Shown here: in pieces, positions 1 to 11,529 of the stretch
How positions within the stretch are numbered: the stretch's first letter is position 1
Layout of the letters: each line of letters begins with the position of its first letter
Made by a program: the position numbers and the translations under genes
Notes under the pieces: generated by a model
Told to the model about the DNA's origin: nothing
Database searches by the model: none
What the model saw: the letters and a program-made list of their open reading frames with translations, nothing else
Assembly: GCF_021730395.1 (NCBI RefSeq)
Contig: NC_069375.1
Coordinates: 65,065,501 to 65,129,500, forward strand
DNA from: Mercenaria mercenaria
Taxonomy: Eukaryota > Mollusca > Bivalvia > Venerida > Veneridae
Length of the DNA: 64,000 nt
Direction: 5' to 3'

Positions 1-301
1 AATGATAATAAACTTTTTTCCCACGTTTTAAAGTGGTAAACTAATAATACTGCAAGCTGTCTAAATACATCCAGGACAGTGAAAGTTTGGCCATCAAAAA
101 TAAATAACCCAAAACTGTCGATGAAAGGGATGGTAACTAGGTCAGTATTGCAGGCTAATTACGATTAATATATTTAACCATCTAACAGAACAAATGTATA
201 TCGAATTATTCTATTTCCATTTGAATAAACGCACTGACAACCACATTACCAAAAAAGAAGAAAGTCATTTCCGGACTATGGGAAACCAGATTCATAGAGA
301 A
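1..301. other. No recognisable feature
   Basis: AT-rich sequence. I see no exon, RNA gene or repeat end here. Confidence 0.5.
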
Positions 302-923
302 ACAAGAACTGTCGGAGGGACAGCAACGCTCGATTTTTCAACAGCCTTGTCAATTGAATGAATATAAAAGTCGATTAAGGGGCATAGTTTTGTAAAATTG
401 CAAAACAGGGTTATGGAACCTTTACAATGCATATCAGCTTATGACAATGGACAATTGTGTGAAGTTTCAATCCATTCCCATTAGTGGATAGTGAATTACC
501 AGCTTGCATACAAAAACTTAACTAAAAACTGCAGAAAAGACAAAAAAAGGGGCATAGTTTTGTAAAAATGCAAAGTAGAGTTATGGGACCTGTGCAATGC
601 ATGTCATATTATTGCAATGAACAAGTGTGTGAAGTTTCAATCAATTTCCGTTAGTGAGTACTGAGATACCAGCTTACATATAAAACCTTAACCAAACATT
701 TCTGAGTCGAAAAGGGGCATAATTTTGAAAAAAAATTAAAGCAAAATAGAGTTATGGAACCTGAGCAATGTAAGTCAGTTTATCATAGTGAATAAGTGTG
801 TGATGTTTCAATCCATTCCCACAAGTGAGATACCAGCTTACATACAAAACCTTAACCAAATCGGGGCGCGGACACGATCCGAATTAGTCCAAAAGCTCTA
901 CATATTCTTCGAATAGTCGAGCT
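302..923 (+). mobile_element. Hairpin-ended repeat element, GCTGTC class (old copy)
   Basis: It begins ACAAGAA followed by a decayed stem (ACTGTC, loop, GACAGC) and the word CGCTCG. It ends in TCGAATAGTCGAGCT, which is complementary to the start word. Between the ends are about three copies of a unit of roughly 170 bp containing 'aaaggggcatagttttg' and 'gtgtgtgaagtttcaatc'. The class recurs at 36532, 57351 and 61817. The architecture (distinct short ends, hairpins, central tandem units, A-rich flanks) resembles the bivalve 'pearl' / Helentron-associated elements; that assignment is inference. Confidence 0.65.
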
Positions 924-2839
924 AAAAAGTGCCACAAAGTGATGGTCTACAGGTATATTTCCTGGTTTTAGATTTCTTTCATCCCGAGTAGGTGGCATCT
1001 AAATTTGTATCAAGGAGAGGCCAATAAATAAAAGGAACTGGAAAACTTTGGGATGTAATGTATTGCTGAACTTGGCTGTCTCTACGGTAATTGCAGATGG
1101 AGGAGGAATACTAGAAATAACATGTATAACGGCCCGTAAAATTAAAGAGCAAACTAAAGGGGCCGTCAAGGTCAGACAATTGCAAAGGGCAACTAGATCA
1201 CGTGAAGTCAACACCAAGGGGAAGTAACTTCGACGACCATAAGTATTCGAAGTGGTACCTTTACTTATATCCGTTCTGTTGAATGAAGTAAGATTATACA
1301 AACTGAAACATATGTTTGGGGTATTAGCACATAAAGAAATAATGAACTCTGATAAACTGTTGGCGTTTCTAAGTAATAGAATCTTTTGTAATCACCGAGT
1401 TGTGTGGGCATCCTTCTATGTAAATTAAAAAATATGTTTATTAGAGAATTTTCATAAGCATAAAAACTATTGCTATGATTGCTGATGTTATTGTCTCTGT
1501 AATAATATGCTATTTTGAAAACATTAGAAAAAGGTTCTTTGATTTTGTTTTAATTATAACTATAGCAGTGTCTTTCTGGAAAAAAATAGTTTTCACAACA
1601 GATGTCAGTATCAAAATAAAATAGTTTGTGATGACTACCGTGCAAACGGACGAGTTTCGATGGAAAGACAATGTGATATATTTCTCCTTCATTATTGTCT
1701 CATCCATACATGTTCCACATTAATATAAAAGCAAAGACAAGACAAATAACAGCTTCAAGAAATTGTGAAACTTCAGAATGACAACTCCACCGTACATACA
1801 GATCAAAATGCCCTGCATATTAAGCTTTCCTTATTAGGCAATACTCAGAAGTCGTTGGTAAATGTTGCGTGAAAATAAATCATAAAAATAATAAATGAAA
1901 AATAATATATCTAGCTGATTACAGTTAAACACCAGAAGATGGATTTTTGCACTGTTCCGTATTAATATATTTTTATAAATCCAATACCCCCCCCACACAC
2001 ACACACAGACACACAGACACACAATCACACCCGGTATGATCGATAGCGGACTGGTTTAACACTCAATAAACTTAATATTATTAATAGTATAACATTTATA
2101 CAGAATCAGTAAGGATAACTGAAATTATAGCAATAACATAAAACAAAACAAAAACAATTCTCAGAAGAACAAAGGATTTTTTCCTACTTTCAAGAATATA
2201 GAAACATGATTTTAGAAAAAAATGAAAGACATTTTAGTTTCTAGAGAACTATTAACCAGTTTTGTGCAAATAACTAAAAAGAACTTGTCAATATTTTTGT
2301 TATTTTTCACTCTATAACAGTGAATGTAAGACTGGTAGATTTTTGGATTAACCATTATATTTTCTGAAATAACTTGAGTTTGGATAAAATGTATACACTA
2401 ACTTGAAAAACTTTTTAAAATGTATAAAAATCTTAATTTATGTCTACATATGTTTCGACATTTTCAAAATATGCAGCTGTTTGTGCACGAAATAGAGTTT
2501 CAAAGTTCTATGTTTGAAATCGGAAAATAGGTACTGGATATTAAAAATGCCGCCATTTTATTTGTTAAACGTTTTAGAAATTCAGGCCGCTGTAATAATA
2601 TTATTCTACCGCCTATCAGATTTGACCGAAGACAATTGGTTGGAATTGGAAATGATACATAATTACTATGTGGATGTTGTTCTTAAAGTTAGAACAGATT
2701 GTGAAATTGCAACGGCAAGCCAAACACGCCAGAAAACAAAATATTTCCAGAATTACATGACTGCATATAGTTTACTGTTTTGCCAAAATTAATGCTTTTC
2801 AAGCAGGATTCTGGACCTGGCCATGCGGTTCATGTCACT
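924..2839. other. No supported gene; a CA-rich microsatellite inside
   Basis: Short open frames occur but lack splice context, composition or recognisable motifs. A C-run followed by a CA-type simple repeat lies at about 1986-2025. Confidence 0.45.
1986..2025. repeat. C-run plus (CA)n microsatellite
   Basis: Nine Cs run into alternating CA with scattered CAGA variants. Simple-sequence DNA. Confidence 0.85.
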
Positions 2840-2985
2840 GACTTCGAAACACTTGCCCCTCAACGATCATGTGAGGAAGCCATCCAGCTGGCTTATGGAA
2901 GGTCGGTGTTTCTACCCGATGCTCACCCGCGTTGAAATAATGCACGGAAGAGCACGTGTAATCTTCCTCCGCCATCAGTAGGTAT
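2840..2985 (+). mobile_element. SINE body fragment (bivalve tRNA-SINE type)
   Basis: The stretch carries 'aagccatccagctggctta', 'ggaaggtcggtg' and 'aataatgcacggaag', with a terminal 'cgccatcag' motif. The same body appears in reverse with a tRNA-like head at 39213-39425. The minus-strand open frame across it is a by-product. Confidence 0.6.
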
Positions 2986-5055
2986 AAGCATAATTTACAT
3001 AATACTTTAGTATAGATGGATAAGTTTCGAGGAATCTCAATTATCATATTTTGAGACGTTCAAGGAAAGGAAAGTTTGATATAATTATTCATGGAGATTG
3101 CAATGAAGGGCAATTAAATGATGCTTGACAACGGTGGATTTACACATGATGTACATAACATGCAAGGATTGGGTTTGAGGATTTGTATCACATTTTGAAA
3201 TATTCAGTTCGGGGAAAAGGGTTTTGATGTAAATAATATGATTGTCTAGAAGTTGCGTTGCTCGGAAGATATTTCACAATGTTCGGGAAAGTCTGACTGT
3301 CTAAAGACTACTTTAGCACAAACATTTGATTATTTAAACTGTTTAGTACTTAATCTGAGATACTATGACTTGCTTCCATGACTTTTCGTATGTTACAAAT
3401 TCGCGGGCTCACATATGTTCCTATGTCAGTCGCACGTCAAATGAAATTGAATAGTTTCCTTTTAAAAGGAAAGGCTTGCCTGGTTTTGAAATCTAGGAAC
3501 TATATCAAAGACTGCAAGTATAGCAGCTTAACAGTTCGCATAAAACCGAAAACATTGTTCTCGGTTGGGATGTCGTCCACGTGTTCTTTTTATAGTCCTA
3601 ATGAGGGTTTTCCTTTGAGACTATTTTTTTTTAATCCGACTTCTCTGACTTTTTTTGCAAACAGGACTAAGCGATGAAAACATGCACAGAAGCAGTCAAC
3701 CCAAAATACAATTATCCCTTTAAACACTTATGGATTCGGCCACAACGTAAGCTCAAAAATTGGCGGCAAATTTTCCTCTGAGATACCCATTTGGCAGATT
3801 ACATTATTGCAGGGATGTGCTTACTATGACAGGTATAAATATCTATAAATTAGTCACAATAATAACTAAAATAACTGAAATATGTAAAGTCAGAAATGAA
3901 ACGATCGTGAAACATCCTCAAATTAATAATAAACTGTCATAAAGCGTAAACACACGTTGGACCGAAGCATGTAGGTGTGACCATCGCGGCACTCCTTATA
4001 TATTGCCGCTTGGATATATTCTGCTTCCCGGCTTCTTGAAGTAGACACGACTACATTAACCGAAAACTCCAAGCCAAAAAGTGTGACAAATGTGTGCAAT
4101 CTCTTAATGTTTTAAAAGACATTTACTAACCATATCCAGAAAATTCATAAGGCAGTTTTGAACATTAAAATAGTTCTAATACCTACGAGTAAAGATGATT
4201 TTTTGCCAGGAAGCTCAGCTGTGTTACACAATTAAAGTATCTATGCAGTGCAAGTGGTCATGGTTTGACATTGTCTTAAAAAATGTAAGGGTCGGGTAAC
4301 ATACCCATTCAAGAAATATTCATAAGCTTTATAGCTCATTTTACTTAGAGTAGCCTTGTATGAGTGAATATCCCAAACTTCAATTCAAATGTACGTGAAA
4401 AAGCTGCTCTTTTTTTGCCACATACTAGGCTACGTAAAAGGGGGAAATATGGGCAGACGAGGTTTTTCTGGTAAAAATAATTTAATGCAAATTGCAAATT
4501 AAATTTGAACTTTTGCATTGCAGTCAGATCTATAATTGAGGAAAACGCTGTTGTTTTGTCGGATAAATTTTTCATGAAACAGAAATGTGATGGACATTAG
4601 CGTTTTTCTTTCTTCTGAAATGTCCGCGGTAAGTTTTTGCAGGGTACGGAAGGTAGCACGCGTTTCCTCTATTGTTACCGAACAGGCTCAATAAAACGAG
4701 TCTGCAACATGTTTCCCCATTTTCTACTTTACCAAGACTTTACTTCAACCATGTGTTGAATTGAAAGCTGTCATTTAAGTGCATATTTCAACAAAGCTGA
4801 GACGTTCAGATTTACTTTGGAATACATTTGACTTTATAATGGCTGAACATTTCTTATTTTGAATGGTAAAATAGGTCTAAATAGGCACAAGACCACAGTT
4901 GCCCTTGTTTAATAAGGAAGTGGTAATATCATATGGAAAATTATTCATTTGTTTGGTGGTATATTTTAGTTAATACTAATTTGTTTTATATCGAGTGTGG
5001 TAAAAGCTTAAAGCTTATTTCAAACACTCTCGAGTCGTCCACTTCCTTAAAAAAA
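2986..5055. other. No recognisable feature
   Basis: AT-rich DNA. I found no exon with convincing splice sites and no clear repeat ends. Confidence 0.45.
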
Positions 5056-5130
5056 TACTGGTTTCACAGTGGGGCTTGAACCCACGACCTCGACACCTTA
5101 ATCACTAGACCATCGCTCTCTTATGGCTCT
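5056..5130 (-). mobile_element. tRNA-like SINE head
   Basis: On the minus strand an A-box-like TGGTCTAGTGA is followed about 30 bases later by a B-box GGTTCAAGCCC. The acceptor arms do not pair well, so this reads as a tRNA-derived SINE promoter or tRNA pseudogene and not a working tRNA. Confidence 0.55.
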
Positions 5131-5385
5131 CTCAGGCAATAGGTGATATATTTTAAGAGATCAGATCCGAAATAGTAGGTACATGTAAAAGTCGACAGAA
5201 TTATAATGTCAGAAATTGCATAGCGTGACTTTTTCATAGGTTCATAGGGCCAATTTACGGCAATTTCAAGACTATTCTCCAAAAGCGTGTGATTTGCTTC
5301 AAGACGGTGAAAAAATAACAGGTCGACCCCATTTTCATTGCAACTATTTTTTTTCTCTTCGACAGTTCTGTCTAGTGCAGGATAT

Positions 5386-5576
5386 AATTGAGCCGCACCA
5401 TGAGAAAACCAACATAATGCATTTGCGACCAGCATGGATCCAGTCCAGCCTGCGCAGGATCCATACTGTTCGCTTTCAAAGCCTATTGCAATTAGAGAAA
5501 CCGTTAGCGAACATCATGGCTCTTGACAAGTCTACGCGGATGCACTATGTTGGTTTTCTCATGGTGCGGCTCAATT
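5386..5576. mobile_element. Palindromic MITE, family 'TGAGCCGCACC'
   Basis: Terminal inverted repeats AATTGAGCCGCACCATGAGA and the reverse complement close a fold-back element. The interior holds the words GGATCCAG and GACCAG with inner inverted copies. Other copies lie at 7181, 14437 and 47883. There is no coding capacity, so it must be moved by another transposase. Confidence 0.8.
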
Positions 5577-6143
5577 ATGAATATTTTTGTTTAGAAAACA
5601 GTCAAAATCATACTATTGTACAGTGTCTCTTTAAAGCCAATAGTACAAATAACTGTAGTATTATGGTGTAAGGCCACATGTACAGTTTTCTGTTTTAAGA
5701 CCAGTAACTCGATGAGAGTCTGTTCATTTTTTCTTGCGTATAATGGCTTTCTTTTGCAAAAGTTGTACACGTATTCATTACAGATTGATTTATATATAAA
5801 GGGCTGAGCGTATAGTTTATGTTCATGTGAAGCTATATTGATACGTATTGAGAATCTTAACGTAGCTTATTCCGACACCACTACTTGTGTCAATGGACTC
5901 TCTTTTGTAATAGATATATGACCGCTTGCGTAAAAGATCTGTTCCAACTGAACTACATATCACCTCTACATTAGTAAACGTCTACATAATAGCCACGATT
6001 AAGGGGACATAATTCTTACTGATTTGTATACAAAACCCCCGGATATGTAATAGTTATAGTATGTGTGAGAGTGTGTTACCAGGATATATCAGAGCTAGGG
6101 GTACATCGAGGGTATTTTTCTCTGCACATATCGTCGAGGCCGG

Positions 6144-6147
<4 letters not shown>
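5577..6147. other. No recognisable feature
   Basis: AT-rich sequence between a MITE and the AT microsatellite, with no supported gene. Confidence 0.45.

Positions 6148-6227
<80 letters not shown>
6148..6227. repeat. (AT)n microsatellite
   Basis: About 80 bases of uninterrupted AT dinucleotide. Open frames reading IYIYIY through it on both strands are artefacts. Confidence 0.95.
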
Positions 6228-6230
<3 letters not shown>

Positions 6231-6707
6231 CGTATCTTTACAGATGCACATAAACCAGAAACGTCAACTTGTGTCAACAGAACTATGCAGGGTATTTTCT
6301 TATTAAGTGTTTAGTTCTATATCAAATATAAATTTTCCTAGTAAGAAACTTCAAAATTGGTAAAAGGTTGTTAAAACAATTGACAAAGTACAAAACTGTA
6401 ATCAAAATATCTTTCAATTTTGATATATCAGATCTGACCTTATGACTCGTGGTTACGCCAATCGGGGAAAATTCATCTTGTATTTACGGTGCATGATATT
6501 TTTATTATGTTCTGATAATAAACAAATATCTTCTATTTCTGTTTTAATGACAACTAATGATTTTTTATTCACGTGGTATTAATAACTTTTTAATGAAAGT
6601 ATATTCAAATTATATTGACTTGCACTTATCGTCCATTTACCCAAAGGCTTGTTTCAGCAATGCATTGAAGACGAAGATGAAGATAGTGATATGTATGTGA
6701 TGTCGTT

Positions 6708-6920
6708 TTAACCCTTACCCTGCTATATTTCTATAATGGACTGGTTCATCTTCCAATTTAGGCAGTACCATTTATCATTTGAAGGGGTGTTTACTAAAAA
6801 TTTACTGACTGAATAGCGAACAGTGCAGACCATGATCAGACTGCACGGATGTGCAGGCTGATCTTGGTCTGCACTGGTCGCAAAGGCAGAATCACTTGCC
6901 GCCAGCAGGCTAAGAGTTAA
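6708..6920 (+). mobile_element. TTAA-flanked MITE, CCCTTA ends (piggyBac-like)
   Basis: TTAA precedes CCCTTACCCTGCTA on the left. On the right CAGCAGGCTAAGAG is followed by TTAA. The interior reads ...CAGTGCAGACCATGATCAGAC... with an inner inverted copy. TTAA target duplication plus CCC-starting inverted ends is the hallmark of piggyBac-mobilised MITEs; the family assignment is inference. Confidence 0.75.
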
Positions 6921-7180
6921 TGCATATTGTGCATTTATCTTACGGAGTGTTTCAGCAGGCTAGGGTGCAGTTTTACTACTTATCATACATTTGTCTAAAG
7001 CATTTTTTCAGCAAGGAATTTTACATTTATTTGTGTTTATCAATTCACATTTACATGAAGAAAGAACAACGAAAGGCACATCACAAAATAGTGAATAAAC
7101 AGTAACTTTAAACGACATTAAATAATTATGAGTTCTGAACTAAGCATTCATCTTATTTATTCGTAATTTACCATCATAAT

Positions 7181-7400
7181 AATTGAGCCGCACCATGAGA
7201 AACCAACATAGTGCATTTGCGACCAGCATGGATCCAGACCAGCCTGCGCATCCGGGCAATCTGGTCAGGATCCATGCTGTTCGCTAACAGTTTCTTTAAT
7301 TGCAATAGGCTTTGAAAGTGAACAGCATGGATCCTGACCAGACTGCGCGGATGCTGGTCGCAAACGCACTATGTTGGTTTTCTCATGGTGCGGCTCAATT
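7181..7400. mobile_element. Palindromic MITE, family 'TGAGCCGCACC'
   Basis: A full-length copy of about 220 bp with both AATTGAGCC inverted ends and both inner GGATCC-containing arms. The two halves fold into one long hairpin. Confidence 0.85.
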
Positions 7401-7612
7401 ATGTCACTGATTGCTTTAGAAATAGCAATATTTATGTCCTTTAAAACAACTCTCTAAATATACAAATAAATATCTGAAAATTATATATAACATAAATTAA
7501 TTCAAATTTCTATTTGCATCGACCCGCTTGTTATATTTTCTGTTATTCTTCAACTTTCTATTATCGGACGATTTGTCTATGAAGTTCATAGAAATCGACC
7601 TTTCCAAATTAT

Positions 7613-7810
7613 TTAACCTTTTGCCTGCTATCGGCAAGTGATTATGCCTTTGCGACCAGTGCAGACCAAGATCACCCTGCATATCATGGTCTGCACTGTT
7701 CGCAATTCAGTCAGAAAATCTTCAGTGACACCCCTTTGAATAATAAATGGTACTGCACAAATTGAATAATGGACCAGTCCATTTTAGAAATTTAGCAGGC
7801 TAAGGGTTAA
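7613..7810 (-). mobile_element. TTAA-flanked MITE, CCCTTA ends (reverse copy)
   Basis: TTAA then CCTTTTGCCTGCT at the left and AGCAGGCTAAGGG then TTAA at the right. It is the same family as 6708-6920, in inverted orientation. Confidence 0.75.
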
Positions 7811-8956
7811 TAAGCTGTTTTCCCAACCAACACAGCCATTCTCTTTCAAACAACTCTGTACCTTTGATTTTTATTTAAGCTTATGTCATTATTCTTATTC
7901 ACCTTTGGTGTATTGTAACATAGTATTCCTATATCCATCACAATTTGGATGTATTTCATTCAATTTTTTTTTTTTTTTTTTTTTTTGATTCTACGCATAA
8001 CAAAATACAGTTCATAAACGGTAAAATAAAGTCATGTCTTGTAATCTTAATTAAAATGGCTACAATATTTTTTATTATTAATATTATTGATATCATTGTT
8101 GTCCTCAATATTTGGAAATATTTGATCATCTGGTCTTGAATAGGTTGCTTAGCTTCCACAAGTCTAGTCATCACCTTGTCGTAGCAACGGTGTCGTTTCG
8201 TGTCATCGGTCGGTTCGGTGCGGTTCTGTGTCGGTTTCGGTGTCGGTGTCGGTTTCGGTTTCGGTTTCGGTGTCTGTTGTATCCTCGGTTTCGTCAGAAA
8301 CACCCCGCCTTAGTATTTGTCTAATCTTAGCGCTTGCAATTACGTTCTCTGAAATATATTAATAATAGATACTCATTTTATACCATCAAGCTTTAGCAAT
8401 AACATGTGTGATCAGCATAATCTTATTGTTGCAAACATTATCTGCGGGTTGGGAGACAGAACCGGCGATTGTGTATGTTGCTGTGAGAACTATAAAGCAC
8501 GCCAATTTGACAGGATTTCCTAGGTTCTGCCTTGTGGTTTCACGTTAAATACCAACAATTAAATTAGACATGAACAAAAATAATGACACTATTTGTAAAG
8601 GCAATATTTTAAGGTTATTTTTATGCAGGTTTTACGTGTAGAAGTAAGTGTTTGAAATAAACGGTGTGCCCAATATTGAACCTTAACAGAAACTAAAAGT
8701 CACCTTTATCTATATTCCAAAGCTTCATGTCAGCTGCTATGTCGCCACCATCGTCAACTGAAATAAAGTTAAGGAGGATGTAGCAGGATGTAATGCTTTC
8801 ATTCTGATTAAGGATTTTCTTTCAAAAAGTAATCAAAGAAGCTGCTGTAAAGCAGTGATTCACATAAAGGCAAATCAGAATAAAACTATTAGTTGGATAC
8901 AGATCCGGAATGAACAGCTGCACAGCTCCCTCAAAACAGTGTGGCCAACCCATGTA
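7811..8956. other. No gene; poly-T run and a hexanucleotide repeat
   Basis: A run of about 24 Ts at 7963-7986 and a CGGTTT-type repeat at 8206-8292. The remainder shows nothing I recognise. Confidence 0.5.
8206..8292. repeat. CGGTTT/CGGTGT hexanucleotide repeat
   Basis: Diverged tandem copies of TCGGTTTCGG and TCGGTGTCGG. Open frames across it (RCRCRFRF, or PKPKPTPT on the other strand) come from the repeat. Confidence 0.85.
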
Positions 8957-9286
8957 ACTTTTGAATACCGCATACACGGACAAAATATACCGATTCAGTT
9001 GACATTTTGCCTCTATTTTCCTTCTAACTTGACGGAGTTTTATAGGAAAAATAGCGTCGAGAACAGAAAACTTAGTGCTTTCATCCGCTAAAAAAATACT
9101 TTAGTACTTTTCTCAAACACTTTTGAATACCGCATACACGGATAAGATATACCGATTCAGTTGACATTTTGCATCTATTTTCCTTCTAACTTGACGGAGT
9201 TTTATAGGAAAAATAGCGTCGAGAACAGAAAACTTAGTGCTTTCATCCGCAAAAAAAAAAAAATACTTCAGTACTTTTCTCAAACA
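8957..9286 (+). repeat. Two-copy tandem duplication, 162-bp period
   Basis: The block starting 'acttttgaataccgcatac' at 8957 recurs at 9119 with few differences, including the run 'aacttgacggagttttatag'. The first copy lies in a 78-residue and the second in a 64-residue open frame, but I recognise no protein. Confidence 0.85.
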
Positions 9287-10962
9287 CTCTTCCCAAGTGC
9301 AGAAGTGTGTACGTTATCTACACAGTTAGTCCACGAAAGACAGCTTAAGGTATAGGTCCATGTTTCGGAGAAAAAAGTTCGAACGTCATCAAATCAAAGA
9401 TAGAAAGCATTGTTTTACATGAAAATTTAACAGCATATAAAACATTTATATTTTTCTACATAACCATTGTCAATTTACTCATATATGTATTGAATTCCGG
9501 AAAGGGACTGCTTCAGCGCCTTTAAAAACTCACCATTTTTTAAAAGCTGTTACATGTCTTCGTTTTGATGCATTTGCAACATCGTGCGAGTGTTTAAACT
9601 TTACATAGCTAGGTAAAACATCGTTTTTGACAATTGTTTACATTTATTTCTTTACAAATGGCATTCTTATTTAAAGGGGGACAACTCATTTAGAATATTT
9701 TAAGTATCCAACTCTGTGGGACAGAACAGTAAAACATGTATTGGACAGATAAGTTGTGTGTCAAGATACTGTTCATTTACTAAAAAATTCTGTTGTTTTG
9801 TGATATACTGCTAAACCTGAACGAAGGTTTTGAGAAAAGTACTGAGAACTGACTGTAGACGTTTTGTGCGGAGGAAAGCACTCATTTTGCTGTTTTCGGC
9901 TCGCTTTATTTATAAAAATCTGTCGAGAGGTAAGGAAAATATAGGCAAAATGCTATCTGAATCGAGACGTTTCCATCGTGTGTACGTGTGTACGGTATCC
10001 AAAAGTCATGTGGCTTTTCCACACTGTCAAAAGTAGATGTGTAAATGAATGACTTTTACACAAAAATTCATTGACAAAGTATACCATAGATAGACAGACA
10101 AGTATTGAATAAATAAATAAATGATCACTTTAAATCTTAACATTTCTTCAATTAATCGAAAAACTGGAAAATTAACAAAATACAATGCGGCTACTATCAC
10201 ATGACCAAACAGGAATTTATTCATAATATATGTTTAAATGGACTGACCTCCAGATCAAATAACAACAACGAAAAAAAATATCAGGAAATTTGTGCGATGC
10301 GATATTCCTTCAGAAGGTTTCTTAACTTAGTTAATATGTGTTATGGAAGTTTATGAGAAATAGTTTGTTTTTTTACATTTTTTTTTTTGCTATATATATT
10401 TGTCACGGGGTACAGAAGGCGAAGCTTTTGAAAAACGGTCGTTAAGAACGCTTGGCATGATGGCAGGAAAGTTTTTTATTGACGATGTAACCAAGGTTTG
10501 ATTTTGATTTAGCATTTTTTAAATAGTTTAGAAACAAATATTCATGTTCTATGACAATAAATGACCAAACTTCAACTTTAAAAAAAATCATTTAGCCAAA
10601 ATCTGGAGACCAATCCCTTTAATGCTATCATCTTCCAACATACACGATTGTTGCATTCATTTTATTTTCACATTTCTTTTCTAAATAAACGATAAATGTA
10701 GAATTTATTACAACGTCATGAAACGCTTGACTTTATATTCTTCTTACGTAAGATGATTTAAAAAGAATTGTTGTAACATTATATTTGGTTTTCGTGATTT
10801 TTAAAACGGACGATTATTTAGTGTAAAATATTTCATAGTCCGCAAATAGGCTGTCAGTAAATATTCGAAGAAAAAATTATTTAGAATAGCTAACTGAATA
10901 CGGATTTATGAGTTCCTTATTTATAAACGATGCAATCTTTTCTAATAGTGTAGTAGGGTAGA
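9287..10962. other. No recognisable feature
   Basis: AT-rich, with short open frames on both strands that have no recognisable domain. Confidence 0.4.
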
Positions 10963-10984
10963 GTAAGTAAGTAAGTAAGTAAGT
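10963..10984. repeat. (GTAA)n microsatellite
   Basis: Five to six perfect GTAA units immediately before a SINE. Simple repeats are common at SINE ends. Confidence 0.9.
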
Positions 10985-10997
10985 TATGCACTTATAT

Positions 10998-11215
10998 TAC
11001 CTTGCGGTATGAGCTAGCTTTTAAAGCGACATGTTAGAGTGTCCGCCTTACGTGTAAGAGGTCCCAGGTTCAATTCCCGGTCTAAGCGGAGGTTTTTCCA
11101 ATCTGTTAGTCATGAGTGCTCAACGTAATACCTCATGTGTGGATATGGAACGTCCCACAGAGGTTCAAATTCCAAGAGCTAAATTGGAGAGGCTGTATTC
11201 TACCCTAATACAATA
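10998..11215 (+). mobile_element. tRNA-derived SINE
   Basis: A-box-like TGTTAGAGTG and B-box GGTTCAATTCCCGG are spaced as in a tRNA promoter. A body follows with 'catgagtgctcaacg' and 'ggaacgtcccacagag'. No acceptor stem can be drawn, so this is a SINE and not a tRNA gene. Confidence 0.6.
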
Positions 11216-11394
11216 ATTTGACATTGTTATTTTTGATCTTGATACATGTTCCTGTAAATATGCTCTTCCAAAAATCGTTATCAACTTCCGTACAAAAATA
11301 TATCACAATTATATCGTAAGCGAAAACCAAATCCAGGAAAACTAAGTGTATACAGAAATAAATCTGTATTGATAAAAAAGCAAAATTTACTTAC

Positions 11395-11461
11395 TTGGTT
11401 TGCAAAAGGTTGCAAGCGCAAATGACAAAGTAACAACAAGGATCAATCCGCTCCTATCCAT
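11395..11461 (-). CDS. Orphan first coding exon with a signal peptide
   Basis: Read on the minus strand, ATG at 11461 opens 22 codons: a short charged start (MDRSG), a hydrophobic core (LILVVTLSFALA) and a small-residue cleavage region before TFCKP. This is the layout of a secretory signal peptide. The exon ends with A followed by a perfect GTAAGT donor (phase 1). Two TTATAA boxes lie about 40-55 bases upstream. The gene would continue to lower coordinates, but I cannot recognise any later exon in 1-11390. It could be a live secreted-protein gene with a long intron, or a stranded exon. Confidence 0.45.
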
Positions 11462-11498
11462 TGTCAGAATATATTGTTTCTCTCCAACGGTAGGCAAG

Positions 11499-11514
11499 TT
11501 ATAATCAGTTATAA
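11499..11514 (-). promoter_or_regulatory. Paired TTATAA boxes upstream of the orphan exon
   Basis: Two TTATAA motifs (11499-11504 and 11509-11514) lie 38-53 bases upstream of the candidate start codon. That suits TATA boxes with a very short leader. The region is AT-rich, so chance is possible. Confidence 0.3.
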
Positions 11515-11529
11515 AGTTTCTGCTGGTAT

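Noticed and set aside
999-1301. 100-codon minus-strand frame
   Set aside because: No domain, no splice context and a composition like the surrounding noncoding DNA.
2835-3047. 70-codon minus-strand frame containing EHRVETPTFHKPAGWLP
   Set aside because: It overlaps a SINE body that recurs at 39213-39425.
6054-6306. Open frames on both strands reading IYIYIY
   Set aside because: Produced by the (AT)n microsatellite.
8112-8324. Arg/Phe-rich or Pro/Lys/Thr-rich proteins
   Set aside because: Both are readings of the CGGTTT hexanucleotide repeat.
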